From NCBI GenBank assembly GCA_046262415.1, contig JBHEMU010000047.1:1-28522 (forward strand): a stretch of DNA of 28,522 nucleotides. The letters are read 5' to 3'. Positions 21,988-28,522 of the stretch are shown here, in pieces. Under the pieces are notes generated by a model that was not told where the DNA came from, made no database searches, and saw only the letters and a list, made by a program, of their open reading frames with translations. Position numbers and translations under genes: made by a program. The stretch is from JACDAS01 sp046262415. Lineage in GTDB: Bacteria; Actinomycetota; Thermoleophilia; Gaiellales; Gaiellaceae. Within the stretch, counting starts at the first letter, position 1, and the number at the start of each line of letters is the position of its first letter.

Positions 21988-22862
21988 AGGTCCTCGTGGC
22001 CGGCTGGTTCTCGTTCGAGCTGATGGGCGCGTCGGCGGGCGACCTGCTCGTCCGGGACCTCGCGTGCGAGTGGTTGGAGGAGGCGAACCGCGACTACGAC
22101 GTCGCGCTGGCGCCGCCGTTCGAGGACGGCGTCGACTGGAGGGCCGTGGATCCTCTCCGGTACTCCGATCTCGTCTTCGTCTGCGGGCCGATCGGCAACG
22201 GGCCGCCCGTGACGGACCTGCTCGAGCGCTTCGCCCATGCGCGGGCCGTCGGCCTCAACCTGACGATGCTGCACCGCCTCGAGGACTGGAATCCCTTTCA
22301 CCTCCTCTGGGAGCGGGACAGCTCGCGGACGGCCCGGCCCGACCTCGCGCTCCTGGCGCCGGCCCCCCGCACCCCCGTCGTCGGCGTGATCCTCATCGAC
22401 GCCCAGCCGGAGTACGGGGGCCTCGACCTGCATTCGCGTGCGGATCAGGCGATCGCGCAGCTGCTGGAGACGAGCGACGCCGCGCGGGTCTCGATCGACA
22501 CGCGCCTCGACGTCGTGAACGCGTCCGGACTGCGGACGCCGGGGGAGGTCGAAGCGCTCGTCGCGCGGATGGACGCGGTGGTCACGACGCGGCTTCACGG
22601 CCTCGTCCTGGCGCTCAAGAACGGTGTACCCGCGCTGGCGATCGACACCGTTGCGGGCGGAGCGAAGGTGACCCGCCAGGCCGAAGCGCTCGGGTGGACG
22701 ACCGTCCTCGCCGCGGAGTCGCTGGACGAGCGGACCCTCGCCGATGCGCTCTCCGAATGCTTCACGGAGGAGGCACGGAGCCGGGCTCGAGCCGTCGCGC
22801 CGCGCGCGGCCGCCGCCCTCGCGGTCGTGCGCGAGCAGTTCACCGCGGCGTTCGGCGGCTAG
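21984..22862 (+). CDS. Polysaccharide pyruvyltransferase family protein, paralogue 1
   Basis: This 292-aa protein resembles the PS_pyruv_trans family, which adds ketal-linked pyruvate from PEP to surface sugars. It begins VKVLVAGWFSFELMGASAGD, where the family has its GxxNxGD phosphate-binding loop. It contains DLVFVCGPIGNGPP and the late hallmark TTRLHGLVLALKNGVPALAI followed by DTVAGGAKVTRQ. The conserved R-L-H-G motif (about 202-205) is intact. It is strongly similar to the opposite-strand gene at 24003-24890. GTG 21984 overlaps the upstream stop (GTGA). Its TAG stop shares the palindrome CTAG (22859-22862) with the stop of the convergent glycosyltransferase gene. Confidence 0.85.
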   Translation: MKVLVAGWFSFELMGASAGDLLVRDLACEWLEEANRDYDVALAPPFEDGVDWRAVDPLRYSDLVFVCGPIGNGPPVTDLLERFAHARAVGLNLTMLHRLEDWNPFHLLWERDSSRTARPDLALLAPAPRTPVVGVILIDAQPEYGGLDLHSRADQAIAQLLETSDAARVSIDTRLDVVNASGLRTPGEVEALVARMDAVVTTRLHGLVLALKNGVPALAIDTVAGGAKVTRQAEALGWTTVLAAESLDERTLADALSECFTEEARSRARAVAPRAAAALAVVREQFTAAFGG

Positions 22863-24001
22863 ATTCCGGCGTCGGCGAGCAGCCTGCCGAGGATCACGCG
22901 AGCGTCCAGGTGCTCGCGCGCGATCTCCTTCGCGGCCCGCGAGTGGCGGTCCGGGTGGGCGCGGATCGCGTCGACCGCGGCGACGGCCTCGTCCACGTCC
23001 CTCACCGCGAAGAGCCCCTCACCGCACGGCAGGTGCGCGCTGAAGCCTGTCTCCTGGAGCACCACCGGCCGGCCGGCGGCGAGGTACGCCCCGCTCCGGT
23101 CGCTGAACCACCCGCTGTTCGTAGCCACGTAGACGTGCTTGCACACGCTGAACTCGCCGAGCGACCGCTCGATGTAGGCGAGATACGCGTCGTAGGAGGC
23201 GGTGACGTCGTGACCGCGGCGTACCTTCCATCCGGCTCGCGCCAGCTCCTCTCGGGGGGCCCCGCCCGAGACGGACACCTCGAACGACCCACCGGCGCGG
23301 CGCGGCAGCTCGAGGAACCGCTCGAACTCGACGTCCTTCTGTCTGTACGCCGTCCCGGCGTAGACGAACGAGGCATGAGCCTGCCAGTTCATCACGGTGG
23401 TGAACGGGGCGCCGACCTTCGCGGGCGGAAGCTCGAAGAGGGCCGGGACGACCGGGTTGTACAGGGGGCGCCACTCGATCCCGACGTCAGGGGCAGCGCT
23501 CTGGGGGGTGCCGATGCTCGCCCCGTTGCTGTAGTAGAGGTCGTACTCGAGCAGCGGCCTTCCCGCCGCCAGCGCGCCTGCCCATTTCATCTGGGTCGAT
23601 CCGGGCTCGCCGTCGACGTAGGCGGTCACTTCCGTCGTACGGGCCTCGGGCAGCCAGGCACCGTGGGTGCCGATGTCGACGAAGAGAGCCGCGCCCGCGA
23701 ACACGTCCTCGATCGCCCGCCGGGAGAGACCGTGATACGTCGAGCCCTGATCGACGAAGCACCAGCGGCCGGCGAGCCCGAATCGCTCGAGCAGGGCGGC
23801 CACGACGGAGATGCCGTGGCTGCAGTCGTCGCCCGTCACGTTGCGGACGGGATCGAAGCATGCGTCGGGGTAGCCGCTCTTCTCGACCAGGTACACGTCG
23901 TGACCGAGCCGTTGGAAGCCGACCAGCCACTGGAGGGTCCATGAGAGGTTGCCGCCGAGCGGATACCGGACCATCCACGAGCCGACGAGGACGCGGGCCA
24001 G
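22859..24001 (-). CDS. GT-B-like glycosyltransferase, paralogue 2
   Basis: This glycosyltransferase-like protein of about 380 aa is paralogous to 20100-21314. Shared features are the N-terminal GGNLSW-LQWLVGFQRLGHDVYLVE and the C-terminal GWFSDRSGAYLAAGRPVVLQ, ETGF, and PCGEGLFAVRDVDEAVAAV with DRHSRAAKEIA. The first beta-strand (ARVLVGSWMVRY) lies upstream of the first ATG (23974), and no GTG or TTG precedes it in frame after the upstream gene's stop. Either CTG 24001 is the start (giving MARVLVGSW) or translation begins at ATG 23974 and loses the strand; CTG is preferred. The start lies just after the TGA of the pyruvyltransferase gene (24003-24005), so the two are coupled. Confidence 0.8.
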   Translation of the reverse strand: MARVLVGSWMVRYPLGGNLSWTLQWLVGFQRLGHDVYLVEKSGYPDACFDPVRNVTGDDCSHGISVVAALLERFGLAGRWCFVDQGSTYHGLSRRAIEDVFAGAALFVDIGTHGAWLPEARTTEVTAYVDGEPGSTQMKWAGALAAGRPLLEYDLYYSNGASIGTPQSAAPDVGIEWRPLYNPVVPALFELPPAKVGAPFTTVMNWQAHASFVYAGTAYRQKDVEFERFLELPRRAGGSFEVSVSGGAPREELARAGWKVRRGHDVTASYDAYLAYIERSLGEFSVCKHVYVATNSGWFSDRSGAYLAAGRPVVLQETGFSAHLPCGEGLFAVRDVDEAVAAVDAIRAHPDRHSRAAKEIAREHLDARVILGRLLADAGI

Positions 24002-24002
24002 G

Positions 24003-24890
24003 TCAGCCCCGCTTCGACAGGGCCTGAAGACCGTCCAGGAACTCCTGCTCGACGGCGTCGAGCAGCCCGCGGGCGCGGGCCGCACAGCCTGCCGCCGTGC
24101 GGCGCGCCTCCTTCGACAGGCAGTAGTCGAAGGCGCGCGAGAGCGCCTCGCCCGTCGCCTCCTCCACACGCAACGCCGCCGGCCAGCCGACGACGGCGGC
24201 CTGCTTGGCGACCTTCGCGCCTCCTGCGATCGGGTCGACGGCCAGCGCCGGAACGCCGTTCTTGAGCGCGAGGACCAGCCCGTGCAGACGGGTCGTCACC
24301 ACGGCGTCCATCGCAGCGATCAGCGACTCGATCTCTGCCGGCGTCCGGAGGCCCTGCGGATTGCCCTCGATGCGCGTGTCGATCGGCACGACCGCGAGCT
24401 CCCGGGACGAGAGCAGCCGGGTGATCGCGTCCTCGGCTGCGGCGTGCCTCGCCAGCTTCCCGTACTGCGGCTGCGGATGGACGAGGAGGAGCCCGACCAC
24501 CGGGACGATGGGCGAGCGGGCCGCGAAAGCGAGGTCGGGCCGCACGGTGTCGTGGCTGTCTCGCTCGATCAGCAGGTCGAACGGGTTCCAGCCCTCCGTG
24601 AGCATCGACAGGTCGAGCCCGACGAGGTGGCAGTTCGAGAACCTGGCGAGGAGCTCGTTGCAGAGCTCCGTGTCCCGAAAGGGCCCGCAGACGAAGACCA
24701 GGTGCGTGTACGCCGACGGTTCGACGTCGTAGTAGCCGACCGTCCCCGGCTCCTGCCCGGTTCCGGCCACGTCGTGCGCGTAGCCGCCGCGGGCCAGCCA
24801 CGCGCACGCCACGTCCCTCGCCAGGAGGTCGCCCGCGGTCGCGTTCATCCCCTCGAAGCTGAACCAGCCGGCAACGAGCACGCGGGTCAC
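24003..24890 (-). CDS. Polysaccharide pyruvyltransferase family protein, paralogue 2
   Basis: This 295-aa paralogue of 21984-22862 shares the N-terminal RVLVAGWFSFEGMNATAGD, HLVFVCGPF, WNPFDLLIERDS, and the hallmark TTRLHGLVLALKNGVPALAV followed by DPIAGGAKVAKQ (near 197-225). The family adds pyruvate ketals to exported glycans. GTG 24890 matches the start of its paralogue; an ATG at 24911 would add seven residues. It is the first gene of the two-gene minus-strand unit and is divergent from the cytochrome oxidase operon. No TAnnnT box is close to either start; TACTCT at 24965-24960 on this strand is a possible more distant -10. Confidence 0.85.
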   Translation of the reverse strand: MTRVLVAGWFSFEGMNATAGDLLARDVACAWLARGGYAHDVAGTGQEPGTVGYYDVEPSAYTHLVFVCGPFRDTELCNELLARFSNCHLVGLDLSMLTEGWNPFDLLIERDSHDTVRPDLAFAARSPIVPVVGLLLVHPQPQYGKLARHAAAEDAITRLLSSRELAVVPIDTRIEGNPQGLRTPAEIESLIAAMDAVVTTRLHGLVLALKNGVPALAVDPIAGGAKVAKQAAVVGWPAALRVEEATGEALSRAFDYCLSKEARRTAAGCAARARGLLDAVEQEFLDGLQALSKRG

Positions 24891-25001
24891 GAAGGCGCCT
24901 GGTCGATCCATGGAAGAGCAAACGGTGCGCACGGTCGCCCGCGCGACGCTCGAGGCCAGAGAGTATCCAGGGAGCCGGGCTCGGTGGCGGGGCACGACGT
25001 A

Positions 25002-25022
25002 CGCCGCCGGTTTGCGGCGGCG
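25002..25022. promoter_or_regulatory. Perfect inverted repeat upstream of ctaC
   Basis: CGCCGCCG and CGGCGGCG form 8-bp perfect arms around GTTTG. The right arm falls where the -35 region of the ctaC promoter is expected (about 17-20 bp before TAGAAT), so a regulator bound here could control the oxidase operon. A GC-rich hairpin of this size can also arise by chance. Confidence 0.35.
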
Positions 25023-25040
25023 GGCCGGGGGCGTCGTTCA

Positions 25041-25046
25041 TAGAAT
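25041..25046 (+). promoter_or_regulatory. -10 box of the cytochrome oxidase operon
   Basis: TAGAAT, one mismatch from TATAAT, lies 7 nt before GTG 25054. This gives a leaderless ctaC mRNA and fixes the start codon against the longer open frame that begins upstream. Confidence 0.5.
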
Positions 25047-25053
25047 CAGCTCG

Positions 25054-26046
25054 GTGCGACGGGCCACATTTCTCGGAGCTCTCGCCGTGGCGCTCGTCCT
25101 CGCCGGGGCCGCCCTCGCGGGCAACGGCGGCGTTGCGCCCGTGGAGCCCCAGTCGCCGAACGCCGAGCGCATCGCGGACACCTACTGGTTCGTCCTCGCG
25201 TTCTGCGGGGCGATCTTCGTCCTCGTCGAGGGGCTGCTCCTGCTCTTCGTCTTCCGGTTCCGGCGCGGCAGCCGGGACCGCGACGCCGAGGGGCCGCAGA
25301 TCCGCGGCAACACGCGCCTCGAGCTGATCTGGACGGTGATCCCCGTGGTGATCCTGGTCGCGATTGCCGGCTTCGTCTTCTACAAGGTGCCGGGCATCCA
25401 GGACGTCCCGAGCGCGAACGCGGAGGGCGGCCGGCTCGACGTGACGGTCGAGGGCCACCGCTACTACTGGCAGTACCGCTACCCCAACGGCGTCGTCTCC
25501 GTCGACCGGATGCGGGCTCCGGTCGGCCAGAACGTGCGGCTGACGCTCGTGGCGCCCGCCGACGACGTCATCCACAGCTGGTGGATCCCCGCGCTCGGCG
25601 GGAAGCTCGACGTGATCCCGGGGCAGACGAACACGACCTGGTTCCGGGCGGAGCGGGCCGGCACCTACCTGGGCCAGTGCGCCGAGTTCTGCGGCATCCA
25701 GCACGCGGTGATGCTGGCGGCGGTCGAGGTGCTGCCCCGCGAGGCGTTCGACCAGTGGCTCGCCGACGAGCAGCGCGTCCAGAGCGCCGGTACCTCGCTC
25801 CTGGGCGCGGAGACCTGGGCGGGCGCCTGCGCCAAGTGCCACGGGCAGAACGCGCAGGGCGGCATCGGGCCGACCCTCGCCGGCAACTCGACGCTCGCCG
25901 ACCGCGAGGCGCTCGAGGCGATCGTCCGCCGGGGGCGCGGCGAGATGCCGCCGGTCGGCCAGACCTGGTCGGACCGGCAGGTGGGGGCGCTCTTCCGTTA
26001 CGTCAGGCGCGAGTTCGCGACGGGGGGCGGGGCCGGTGGCGGTTAA
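25054..26046 (+). CDS. ctaC: Cytochrome c oxidase subunit II, caa3 type (with fused cytochrome c)
   Basis: This 330-aa subunit carries the CuA electron-entry site and a covalently bound heme c. It has a signal-like helix at 5-22, two transmembrane helices (~45-68 and ~92-110) and an extracytoplasmic cupredoxin domain. CuA ligands are all present: H174 (HSWW), C209, E211, C213, H217 and M220 (in CAEFCGIQHAVM). A C-terminal cytochrome c domain has CAKCH (C259, C262, H263) and a likely distal M298 in GEMPP. This is the caa3 arrangement, able to take electrons directly from a bc1 complex or soluble cytochrome c. GTG 25054 is supported by the -10 box 7 nt before it. Its end overlaps ctaD by 11 nt. 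Confidence 0.95.
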   Translation: MRRATFLGALAVALVLAGAALAGNGGVAPVEPQSPNAERIADTYWFVLAFCGAIFVLVEGLLLLFVFRFRRGSRDRDAEGPQIRGNTRLELIWTVIPVVILVAIAGFVFYKVPGIQDVPSANAEGGRLDVTVEGHRYYWQYRYPNGVVSVDRMRAPVGQNVRLTLVAPADDVIHSWWIPALGGKLDVIPGQTNTTWFRAERAGTYLGQCAEFCGIQHAVMLAAVEVLPREAFDQWLADEQRVQSAGTSLLGAETWAGACAKCHGQNAQGGIGPTLAGNSTLADREALEAIVRRGRGEMPPVGQTWSDRQVGALFRYVRREFATGGGAGGG

Positions 26047-27676
26047 CGTCGAGGCGCGGGCCTACCGGCCCGACTGGAAGCGGGGCCGCGTCGCCGGGTG
26101 GGTGACGACGGCCGACCACAAGCGGATCGGCCTGCTCTACATCGGCACGTCGCTCGCCTTCCTGCTGGCCGGCGGCATCCTCGCGCTCTTGATGCGCGCG
26201 CAACTCGCGACGCCGAACCAGAGCTTCATCACGAAGGACTCCTACAACCAGCTGTTCACGATGCACGGGATCACGATGATCTTCCTCGTCGTGGTGCCGA
26301 TCTTCGCCGGCTTCGCGAACTTCCTGGTGCCGCTGATGATCGGCGCGCGGGACATGGCCTTCCCGCGCCTGAACGCAGTCTCCTATTGGCTGTTCCTGTT
26401 CGGCGGCCTCGTCCTCTACTCGAGCTGGTTCTCGAAGGGCGGGGCACCCGACGTCAGCTGGACGATCTACCCGCCGAACTCGGCCCTGGACGGCGGCACC
26501 GGCGTCGACCTGCTGATCCTGTCGCTGCACATCCTCTCGATCTCGTCGCTCCTGGGCGCGATCAACTTCGTGGTGACGATCCACCGGATGCGGACTCCGG
26601 GCATGACCTGGATGCGCCTGCCGCTCTTCGTCTGGTCGATCGAGGTCTACGCCGTGCTGCTCGTGATCGTCCTGCCGGCGCTCTCGACCGGCCTGACGAT
26701 GCTGCTGCTCGACCGGCAGGCCGGCACGCACTTCTTCCTGCCCGCCGAGGGAGGGAACGCGCTCCTCTACCAGCACGTGTTCTGGTTCTTCGGCCACCCC
26801 GAGGTCTACATCATGATCCTGCCCGCCATGGGGATCATCTCGGAGGTGATCCCCGTCTTCGCCCGCAAGCCGATCTTCGGCTACACGGCGATCGCGCTCT
26901 CGACCGTCGCGATTGGGTTCTACTCGCTCCTCGTCTGGGCCCACCACATGTTCACCGTCGGCCTCTCCAGACCGCTGCTCGGCTTCTTCATGGTCACCTC
27001 GATGATCATCGCGGTGCCGACCGGCATCAAGATCTTCAACTGGCTGGCGACCACCTGGCGCGGGAACCTGATCTTCGACACGCCGATGCTCTTCGCCCTG
27101 GGCTTCATCGGGGTCTTCACGATCGGCGGGCTCTCGGGCATCCTGGTCGCCGCCTTCCCGTTCGACCTGCAGGTTCACGACAGCTACTTCGTCGTCGCCC
27201 ACCTGCACTACGTCCTCTTCGGCGGCTCGATCTTCGGGATCTTCGCGGGGCTCCACTACTGGTGGCCGAAGCTCTTCGGGCGGCTGCTCGACGAGCGGCT
27301 CGGGAAGATCAGCTTCTGGCTCGTCTTCGCCGGCTTCAACCTCACGTTCTTCCCCCAGCACATGCTCGGGCTGCTCGGCATGCCGCGGCGCGTCTACACC
27401 TACGGCAACGGCGGCGCCTGGGAGTGGTACAACCTGATCTCCACGATCGGCTCCGGTGTGATGGCCCTCGGGATCGCCCTGATCGCCGTGAACGTGATCA
27501 TCACGACCCGGCGCGGCCCCCGGGCCGGGGGAGACCCGTGGCAGGGGGACACGCTCGAGTGGTACACGACGTCACCGCCCCCGCCCGAGAACTTCGCCAA
27601 GCCGCTGCCCTACATCGCGAGCGCCCGGCCCCTGCGCGACCTGCGACGGCGGATCAAGGAGGCCGGCGTTGGCTGA
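26036..27676 (+). CDS. ctaD: Cytochrome c oxidase subunit I (A-type heme-copper oxidase)
   Basis: This 546-aa catalytic subunit with 12 transmembrane helices reduces O2 to water and pumps protons. Heme and copper ligands are complete: H77 (MHGITM) and H391 for the low-spin heme, H389 for the high-spin heme, and H254, H303 and H304 for CuB. Y258 in FFGHPEVY is placed for the His-Tyr cross-link, and E256 in the same motif marks the A1-type D-channel. The length is normal. GTG 26036 overlaps ctaC by 11 nt and the stop overlaps ctaB by 8 nt. Subunits III and IV are not in view and would be expected to the right. Confidence 0.96.
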   Translation: MAVNVEARAYRPDWKRGRVAGWVTTADHKRIGLLYIGTSLAFLLAGGILALLMRAQLATPNQSFITKDSYNQLFTMHGITMIFLVVVPIFAGFANFLVPLMIGARDMAFPRLNAVSYWLFLFGGLVLYSSWFSKGGAPDVSWTIYPPNSALDGGTGVDLLILSLHILSISSLLGAINFVVTIHRMRTPGMTWMRLPLFVWSIEVYAVLLVIVLPALSTGLTMLLLDRQAGTHFFLPAEGGNALLYQHVFWFFGHPEVYIMILPAMGIISEVIPVFARKPIFGYTAIALSTVAIGFYSLLVWAHHMFTVGLSRPLLGFFMVTSMIIAVPTGIKIFNWLATTWRGNLIFDTPMLFALGFIGVFTIGGLSGILVAAFPFDLQVHDSYFVVAHLHYVLFGGSIFGIFAGLHYWWPKLFGRLLDERLGKISFWLVFAGFNLTFFPQHMLGLLGMPRRVYTYGNGGAWEWYNLISTIGSGVMALGIALIAVNVIITTRRGPRAGGDPWQGDTLEWYTTSPPPPENFAKPLPYIASARPLRDLRRRIKEAGVG

Positions 27677-28522
27677 GCTGGCCGATCGGCCGCCGGCTCC
27701 CGGGCCCTCCCTGCGGCTCACCGCTCTGGCCGCTTCGGCGGCGACGCTCCTCGCCGTCCTCAGCGGCGCGCTCGAGCTGGGGACGGCCCACCGGCTCCTG
27801 GCCGCCCTCGCGCTGCCGCCGCTCGTCGCTCTGGTCGTGGCCGGCGGCGTGGCCCACCGCCGCCTCCTCCCCTTCGCGGCCACGTCGCTCGTCCTGTTCG
27901 GCGCGGCCGCGCTCGTCACCGCCCGCGGCCTGCACCTGGCGCTCGCGGCGATCGCCTTCGGCGCGACGCTCGTGACGACCGCGACCGCCCACCGCGGCGA
28001 GCGGCTCCCGGCCGGCCCTGCTCGTGACTACCTCACGCTGACGAAGCCCCGGATCATGACGCTGCTGCTCCTGACCGGCGCCTGCGGCATGTTCGTCGGC
28101 GCCGGGGGCGTACCCCGCCTCGGTGCGCTCGCCGCGACGATCGCGGGGCTCGCGCTCGCATGCGGGGGCGCCAGCGCGCTCAACCACGTCCTCGACCGCG
28201 ACATCGACCGGCTGATGGGCCGTCGCACGAGGCAGCGGCCGGTCGCCGCAGGGCGGGTTCCCGCCGCGTACGCGCTCGAGTTCGGCCTCGCCCTCTCGGC
28301 CGCTTCCTTCGTCCTGCTCGCGAGCACCGTCAACGTGCTGACGGCTTCACTGGCGCTGGCCGGAAACCTCTTCTACGTGCTCGTGTACACCCGCTGGCTG
28401 AAGCGGACGACGCCGCAGAACATCGTCATCGGCGGCGCCGCGGGCGCCGTCCCGCCGCTGGTCGGCTGGGCGGCCACGACGGGCGGACTGAGCTGGACGG
28501 CGCTGTACCTGTTCGCGATCGT
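27669..28522 (+). CDS. ctaB: Protoheme IX farnesyltransferase (heme O synthase) with N-terminal membrane extension, partial
   Basis: This UbiA-type membrane prenyltransferase makes heme O for the neighbouring oxidase. The enzyme domain starts near residue 119 (ARDYLTLTKPRIMTLLLLTG) and has the prenyl-diphosphate motif ASALNHVLDRDIDRLMGRR (N172, D176, D180), then NLFYVLVYTRWLKR and TPQNIVIGGAAGAVPPL, all CtaB hallmarks. The right window edge cuts it after 284 residues. Before the enzyme domain lie ~115 extra residues with about four helices and histidines in AHR and LHL contexts (E36-TAHR, GLHL, TAHR), reminiscent of half of a CtaA/COX15 heme A synthase. Some bacteria fuse CtaA and CtaB. TTG 27669 overlaps ctaD by 8 nt; no in-frame ATG precedes the helices. 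Confidence 0.9.
   Translation, partial: MAELADRPPAPGPSLRLTALAASAATLLAVLSGALELGTAHRLLAALALPPLVALVVAGGVAHRRLLPFAATSLVLFGAAALVTARGLHLALAAIAFGATLVTTATAHRGERLPAGPARDYLTLTKPRIMTLLLLTGACGMFVGAGGVPRLGALAATIAGLALACGGASALNHVLDRDIDRLMGRRTRQRPVAAGRVPAAYALEFGLALSAASFVLLASTVNVLTASLALAGNLFYVLVYTRWLKRTTPQNIVIGGAAGAVPPLVGWAATTGGLSWTALYLFAI

Noticed and set aside
26003..27361. Minus-strand open frame opposite ctaD
   Set aside because: It is a charged, repetitive shadow translation antisense to an unmistakable oxidase subunit I.
1..28522. CRISPR arrays, tRNA/rRNA genes, insertion sequences, phage or attachment sites
   Set aside because: No regular direct repeats with spacers, no cloverleaf or rRNA-like sequence, and no transposase or integrase motifs were seen on either strand.

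Overview
The window is very GC-rich, densely coded and free of rRNA, tRNA or CRISPR. High GC, frequent GTG/TTG starts, -10 hexamers placed 6-11 nt before start codons (leaderless transcription), a caa3-type cytochrome oxidase and large secreted or exported glycan genes all suggest an actinobacterial chromosome, most likely a Thermoleophilia-type lineage (Gaiellales/Solirubrobacterales-like). That placement is inference; no marker gene is present.

Layout. (1) 1-1447 (-): the ATPase pair livG-livF of a branched-chain amino-acid ABC importer, cut by the left edge. (2) 1498-3847: a metallo-beta-lactamase-fold hydrolase, a LURP-one-like protein, a tail-anchored FHA protein and a 50-aa membrane peptide, arranged as divergent and convergent pairs. 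(3) 3886-9619 (+): a CPA2 antiporter with an extra N-terminal domain and two C-terminal USP-like domains, then an FAD/NAD(P) oxidoreductase, a four-helix membrane protein and a membrane-anchored beta-propeller; the last three overlap and form an operon. (4) 9621-12182: relics of a disulfide oxidoreductase and of a COG4315-type protein, an intact GH15 glycosidase (-), then a decayed inverted copy of the GH15 5' end and a sigma-factor-like scrap. (5) 12240-13823 (-): a secreted two-repeat protein with its own hairpin terminator and a small conserved-looking protein.

(6) 13908-24890: the most interesting block, probably a surface glycan or glycolipid locus. A glycosidase-GT2 fusion membrane protein and an ABC exporter overlap by 4 nt. 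They are followed by two phosphotransferases, a GT-B-like glycosyltransferase, a ChbG/YdjC deacetylase and a polysaccharide pyruvyltransferase. On the opposite strand, meeting tail to tail, lie a second pyruvyltransferase and a second glycosyltransferase, paralogous to the first pair. (7) 25054-28522 (+): ctaC-ctaD-ctaB, encoding caa3 oxidase subunits II and I and heme O synthase (cut by the right edge).

Non-coding signals include a roughly 75-100 bp repeat with a CUUG-tetraloop hairpin, present twice in opposite orientation (2434-2510 and 18122-18224), and a family of -10-like boxes tightly spaced to start codons. No recognised defence, CRISPR or transposon system is visible.
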